The notes under the pieces: model-generated
Databases searched by the model: none
The model's input: the letters and a program-made list of their open reading frames with translations, nothing else
What the model was told of the DNA's origin: nothing
Assembly (NCBI GenBank): GCA_036937835.1
Contig: CM072863.1
Span: forward strand, 15,984,001 to 16,048,000
Reading direction: 5' to 3'
Source of the DNA: Pampus argenteus
Taxonomy: Eukaryota; Chordata; Actinopteri; Scombriformes; Stromateidae
DNA: 64,000 nt
Shown: positions 58,076-64,000 of the stretch, piece after piece
Layout: every line of letters begins with the position of its first letter
How positions within the stretch are numbered: position 1 is the first letter of the stretch
Made by a program: the position numbers and the translations under genes

Positions 58076-61000
58076 TACAGAAATACACAATAGAAAGACT
58101 GGATGACAAAATCATGAATAGACTGATAACATAGATGAAGACATCCAACATCCAACCTCCATCATTATGGAGACCTGGAGAGAGGACAGGCTACACACAC
58201 ACACACACTGGAAACTCACAACACACTATTCACACAGCGGAGGGAGAATGTCAACAAATACCACAAAAAGGCCAAAACCAACATGTAAATCTGTCTCTCA
58301 GTAATAACCTGTCAGCGGTACTCAGCCCCTAGAACATTTGGTCCTACTGAAGCTATAAATCTTTCAAATGGTTACAATAATTTAGTATCTTTTTTTTAAA
58401 AGGCATTTTCTGAAAACACCTGGCTGGGCCGCTGTAGTTTTTAGCAAATGTTATTAACCAGAAGTGATTTGTGCATTAGTTGGGGACTATTGTTAGCAGC
58501 AGATTAACACACATTTGTTGCTCTAGTGATTATTTACGGCGGTTGGATGATGTACAGAATATGTAATTGTCATAAAATCTGCACAGACAGTACTTGTGCG
58601 ACTATGAGCTATCTTGATTGTTGGTTTAGCTATTTTCATGTCATTTGATGACAGTGACAAAAATATATAATATTGACAAATTTGTACTTATGTTTTATCC
58701 CCTGATGTAATTTCTGTCCTGTGACAGTCAAACTGATTTGTGTGTGTTATTGTTATCAGGAAATTCTCAACCCAAAGATCTGGTTATGCTATACTGAAAA
58801 ACACTTGCAGAGCAAATGTATGTTTCAACAAACAGACTTCTGAATCAGAATTTGAAAACAGCGTGCCATAAGTTTAACCAATAAATTTTAAAGCATGCTG
58901 ATTCATTATAGATAAACCGCATCTGATTATAGACCAGGGGTTCATGGGAATCATGTTTTGTGTGCTTGCTGCATCAACCTAGTTGTTTTTTATCGCTCAT
59001 TAGGCTCATCAGTTATGGAACCATCATGTTGGTCCTCATGTTTATTTCTCAGTGCATTGGCCGTTTAGGTGCAGTTCTGGCATAGTCCAGAACAGCCTCA
59101 GCAGCTCTCTCGCCATTAGTTTGGCTGATTCAGGGTTGTTAGCCATTTTTAATTTCCCATTAGACCCACAAAAGCTCGATTCATGTCCTCTCTCAGGTAA
59201 CTCATTAATTTGCTCTGATGCATATGAGATGGTGAAGTGTAGGCCTCTTGCCAAGTGTTGGTTAGCATTTTATGCATAAAAGAAATACAGAGTAGAGCAG
59301 ATGGTTACATTAGGGACTGATGATACTGACACAATGCAGCGTGTGAACATGTCGTGTGTTTGGGTGTGGGTATGAATAAATTACTGTGCGTGTATTATAT
59401 TAGGATATTAGGAAGTGATGATGTGTGTAGATGACAGCATGTCTGTGCTGCATATGTGCACGGTACAGTCCTTCATATTTTACTATTTGTCAGGTTAAGA
59501 ATTAATTTGTACAACAACAGAGAATGAAAGCAAAAATTAAACATTCAGACATGCATCAGATCTAACAGGGTTTGGGCCACAAAGAAGGAAAGTGTTTGGC
59601 ACATTTAAACAGCCCATTTTTGCCTGTAGTGTCAGAACAAATGAGACCCAACAGAAGGCTTGGTTGCTCCTAAACTGTAGGACTTCTCTTTCATTAAGCT
59701 CCATGTGAGTCTCAGCACGCTTGCCTTTGTTCAACCTGTTCTCTGCTCAGTAGCACAACTTTTCACTTTACTGCTTTATGCAGTTGGAGAACCACTGCAT
59801 GACTCCATTTATGAATGTACTGTAAGGTCATTTTGCTCTGTGGTGGATTTAATTATATGATATTGTCTTGCAGCAAACCCCTTCTTGCTTTGTTATATAT
59901 TATGCACTAGGTATATGACCATGAACCATGCAATCAGAAAACTGAAATCAACTTAATAGACAATGCAATCATATATTAATCACTCGCTGATTCTTTCATT
60001 CCCAATTTGTACTACAAAACTATTGTGCTGGTCTAACTTTGTGCCATCCATCCGTTCTGTGGTTCTGCATACTTCTTCATCTTCAAATTATAGCCTACCA
60101 ATAAAAAAAGACGGTAACAAGCACCCAAGGTAAATAACTATTTCGAGTGCTCCAGTGTTTGATGTCAGTGGTGAAAGTATATTACAAATGTCAAAAATGT
60201 ATTGTGCGGCAAAGTGTCGTGCAAAATGAAATGTGTTAGCTTGGCATCTATGACACAAACACACCATACAAAACATTAAAATATATATATTTTCCTAACG
60301 TGTAGCCAAGGATGGCAAAAAAAATATGAGATATTAAAATAGTAATCAGCAGGAGGATGAAAAGAAGCAAAGGAGCCCTCATGAAAGAACCTCTGAGGGG
60401 CTGGAGACATTGCAATTATAGAAACTATTGACTTGTGTTTCCCAAGGTATGATCAATTGCAGTGAAATAATGACATCTCTGTGTTGTTTTGACCCATTCA
60501 CAGTGAAGGCAATTTATTTTGTGTGACAGGAGGCTTGCAAGGGACAACTCAGCTGATGTGTGCCAGAGATCAGGCAGAGGAGTTCTCAGCTGGAAAGATA
60601 GAGAGGAGAATCTAAGGAAGGTCATTAGTTGGCATATTGGCGTTTCTTTAGCATGTGCCCCCAGATGTTAGTGTATTCTAGCAGTCAGTCACTCTGAGTA
60701 CCACGTACGGGGTTCACAGTAAATACATGACAACTCTGCGCCACCATAATGCTTTCAAATTCAGACACAACCAACCGATTCACATCAAAGAATATGTTTC
60801 TTTAATCAAAGATATTCTACCTGTACTAATCCAACTTATCAAAAGTCATTTGTAATCCAGTAGGGGGCATTCCATATGTACCACATATTATATGATAAGA
60901 AAGGTAATAATAATAAACATATTCATCAAATACTTCAAGGTGAAGCTGAAAAATGTAAGCTTTCTGGGTTTAGCCTCATATATTTTGTATTCCTATTAAG

Positions 61001-64000
61001 GTCAAAGAGACTTTATAGTAAAATCTGTCCAGTAATAACTCTTGTCCCTTTTGTGGAAATGCAAATGAAAGAAAGAAGAATTCTTTTTTTTTTTTTGTCA
61101 ACTGTGTAATGACAATCACATTTGGCTCTTTTCTCTGCCCAAGAGTGTCTGACGCGCGTTTTCCTTTTTGTAACCAGTTTTTTTCATTTTCAAGAGCGCC
61201 CCAAGGTTTCCTTGACTCACCGCTTGTGAAACTGAATAAGCATTTGGCCTCTACACTTGACATTAATTAATCAAAGCAACCAATTTGATTCAGACTTTTT
61301 TTTTCTTGAACTGTAGCTTTTTTCTCGCAATATTGTGACTTAATTCTTGAAATCTCAGACTTTGTGAAATAATGACATATTATGTGCAATGCAGTGGTCT
61401 AATTGTAGCTGCCAATTATACTCTGCCCACTTGTTTGTTCTGCGCTGCTGCTCCTGTAATTCGACCTACCAACAGTCAGGATTGATGTCACTCCTGCAGG
61501 GTTTTCTGAAGGAAGATTTGTGTTTTGTCATTGCGTTGCTACTGCAGAATTTGTGAGATTCTGTTAGGAAATTGTCTCATCAGCTACAGTACCAGACTCA
61601 AAGTACCATCTCAAGCATGAAGAGGAGTTCTCCTATGTGGATTTTATCAACTCTTTGAATTTAATATCCCAAGTATTTGCTGCTTTTGCAGCTATGTGTA
61701 TCATTCGCCTAAAGCCCCAATTGCATTCTTGATAACAAAAATAAGTATACATATGACAATCAGTCATAGGTTGAGTGTACCTGCACTGCAAAATGACCTA
61801 TAGTTATGTTCAAGCCATCTAGCCACTGCAGTAAAACCAAAACCATTACATAACACTTTTAAAATATAATTAAGTCTTATGGTTTGACACAGTGTGGTTA
61901 AGGTCTTGTTAGGTTTAGGCACGAAAATAAATATTTGGCAAGTGTTAGGGAAAGATCATGATTTGGGTTAAAATGATGATAAAAATTTCAATCTTCATCA
62001 TCATGGCAACATTAAACACTGATTCTTTTTTTTTTTCGCCTCCCATGAATTTACATGAATTGTCATGCAGAATTTGAGTCCACCATCCCTCTTCCTGCAT
62101 TGCTCTGTGTTTCTTTTCTCGTTTTCCTGACTGCAGAGAGTAACATTGCTCGTTGGAAATAATCTTTCTATAGAGGCTTTCACTAGTAATTATACTGGTG
62201 TCTCAAAATTAATGCAGTAATGATTTATTGATGGTAAAATGCTACATCTAGCGCCTTTAATCAAAGGTAAAATCTAGCATATAAATAGAGCTTTCCTCAT
62301 GGACGTGTAAGTGAATATCTGGTTGAAATGGAGTAGCAGATCAAAGTGATCATCACATGGTTTTGTTTCCCACCAAAATGCACTTCAAAATGAACTCCTG
62401 TCTTACACTCACACATCTGTATTTCGCCTTGACACAGACAAATGGAACAATTTGGGACAGTAGAAAAAGTATTCCAAGTCGTCTTGCCTATTCACAGAAA
62501 ACGATCCATCAGGCTCCCACCGACCTCTCTGCCTCTGCCTTGTCTGCAAATCACTTGAATCCTAATCCCAATTCCACCCACACGTCTCTCCTGACTTTAT
62601 TGCTGCTTTCTCCTATGATGGAATGGCACATCACAGGCACACAACCCTGTAATCCTTCTACAAGGGCAGTCTGAATATAAGCTGAGGCTAACTGGTACCA
62701 GTAGGTGTGACAAAAGGTTACTCTACAGTGTCTGTAGAGTCTACACTGATCATCCAGGTGACTCATTTGTTGAGATGAATAGATATACTCCTGACCAGGT
62801 GACAGGTGTGGATTATTATGTGTTGAATAGAAAAACATTTTTTAAAAAAAAGGGTAATTTGTATCTATAGTCCCTGGACAGATGTTACAAAGTCACCCTA
62901 AAAAACAGAATAGGAATATAAGATTTAAAATGACAAAGTTATTAAGAGCAATAATAAAAACATAAGGGAACATGAATGTGAGTAAAAAATATATCATACA
63001 GGACATTATACTACATTGTCAGGTACTACCGTAATTTAAAAAAACATGCAACACAAATACATAGAGAATATTAATGTTAATATTAATATAGACTAGATAA
63101 GACAATATTGGTCTGCATTATTAGACACTTATTGAAACATAAAAAACACAAGTATGCCTGGAAAATGTTTTAGTAATGTTTAGTGACTTCAATAATACAA
63201 CCCACTTTTAAAGCAGTGCTTGTAATTGTTACAAGTTGGAGCTGTGAGCCAGTGATCCATATATAGTTATAGTATATACAGTTTTATTGTTTTTAGTAGT
63301 TTTTATCTATTCATGGGATTTGTTGACAAGTGTAAAACTATCTACTGTGATTGCATTCTGTAGACATTACATTTACAGTAGCTCAAGGTTAATGTCACAC
63401 ATCCTTTGCTCCCTGCACCTCTTACACTTGTAGCTTCCAGCGTATTTCTGTATCTGTGAATCAGAAAACTGTCATGTGTACATATATCACATCACCCATC
63501 CTTGTAATGGTGTGAATAACTCCTTCATCTTAATAATGCATGCAAACATGGCTTCATCTGGTTTATTGGGTTATAGCTTAAGGCTAAGGCAGAGGTGATA
63601 CCTCACTCCTTACATTACATCTAATAAGATTTTAATTTAATGCTGATTTCTATCTCTAATTGATTTACATCTGTGAATCACAGTAAAGTGATAATTCATA
63701 GTTTTTCACATTTTTTCCAAGTTCTGTACGTGTGACATACCCGACAAAAGTTTTAACAGTAAACATCAGCAAGCGCGGCTTATCATAAGCGGCACAGTGT
63801 AAGGAAGAATGGGAATCACTCTTCTGTTTTCTAAGTGATGAAGGACTACGGGGTGATAAGAAGGAAGCAAACATTTCATGATGTGGTTTTTTTAATTAGT
63901 CGCCAGAGTCTTGAAAAAGCAAAAAAAGGCAAAGAAGGAAGAAATGGAGGGAGATGAGGTTGTTAATTCCACTGCTGTCTGCTTGCATTTGAGGACTCAT
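58076..64000. other. Intergenic DNA, no gene seen
   Basis: Beyond the repeat fragment at 61.85 kb, the stretch is AT-rich with short chance frames only. The 105-codon frame at 62357-62674 lacks any recognisable motif or splice context. Confidence 0.6.
61850..61995 (+). repeat. Teleost interspersed repeat fragment
   Basis: GGTTAAGGTCTTGTTAGGTT, then TAGGCACGAAAATAAATATT and TAGGGAAAGATCATGATTTG with GGTTAAAATGATGA match a well-known fish repeat containing GTTAGGTTTAGGCA and GGGAAAGATCATGG. Confidence 0.58.

Overview
The window is vertebrate nuclear DNA, almost certainly from a ray-finned, probably spiny-rayed (percomorph-type) teleost. The grounds are one intron-split gene in AT-rich, non-bacterial sequence, abundant (GT)n, (TA)n and (TTTG)n microsatellites, and interspersed repeats typical of teleost genomes. 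No prokaryotic operon, CRISPR array, phage or rRNA is present. Most open frames in the six-frame translation are chance frames.

The only gene I can support is tafa2 (formerly fam19a2), on the + strand. It encodes a small secreted, cysteine-rich, chemokine-like neuropeptide. The coding sequence is complete: four exons (23562-23673, 43791-43940, 44759-44883, 51074-51085), all introns GT-AG, all phases consistent, 132 codons plus TAG. Introns are 20,117, 818 and 6,190 bp. The ATG lies one base after a splice acceptor, so the 5' UTR must come from at least one upstream exon, and the promoter is not located. The 3' UTR runs to one of two AATAAA signals (51691 or 51832).

Layout: 1-23.5 kb is non-coding sequence 5' of the coding part (upstream intron and/or intergenic), with microsatellites, a hAT-like MITE at 18.95-19.22 kb, other repeat copies, and a speculative spliced exon at 22.33-22.65 kb. 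Intron 1 (23.7-43.8 kb) carries three transposon fossils: a DIRS-type reverse transcriptase/RNase H relic (24.2-24.8 kb), a deleted Tc1-like transposase end (25.3-25.6 kb) and an antisense mariner-like transposase end (29.9-30.0 kb). It also has a perfect 15-bp-arm palindrome at 37.06 kb and a possible conserved regulatory block near 33.6-34.0 kb. Intron 3 holds a fold-back MITE with long inverted ends (45.57-46.0 kb) and an 88-bp GT/GC tract. From 51.9 to 64 kb, 3' of the gene, I see only repeats and unassigned DNA.

I found no convincing undescribed biological system. The points most worth checking are the palindromes, the DIRS relic, the long-TIR MITE, the candidate extra exon and the candidate enhancer block. 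Repeat family assignments rest on remembered consensus similarity and were not searched.
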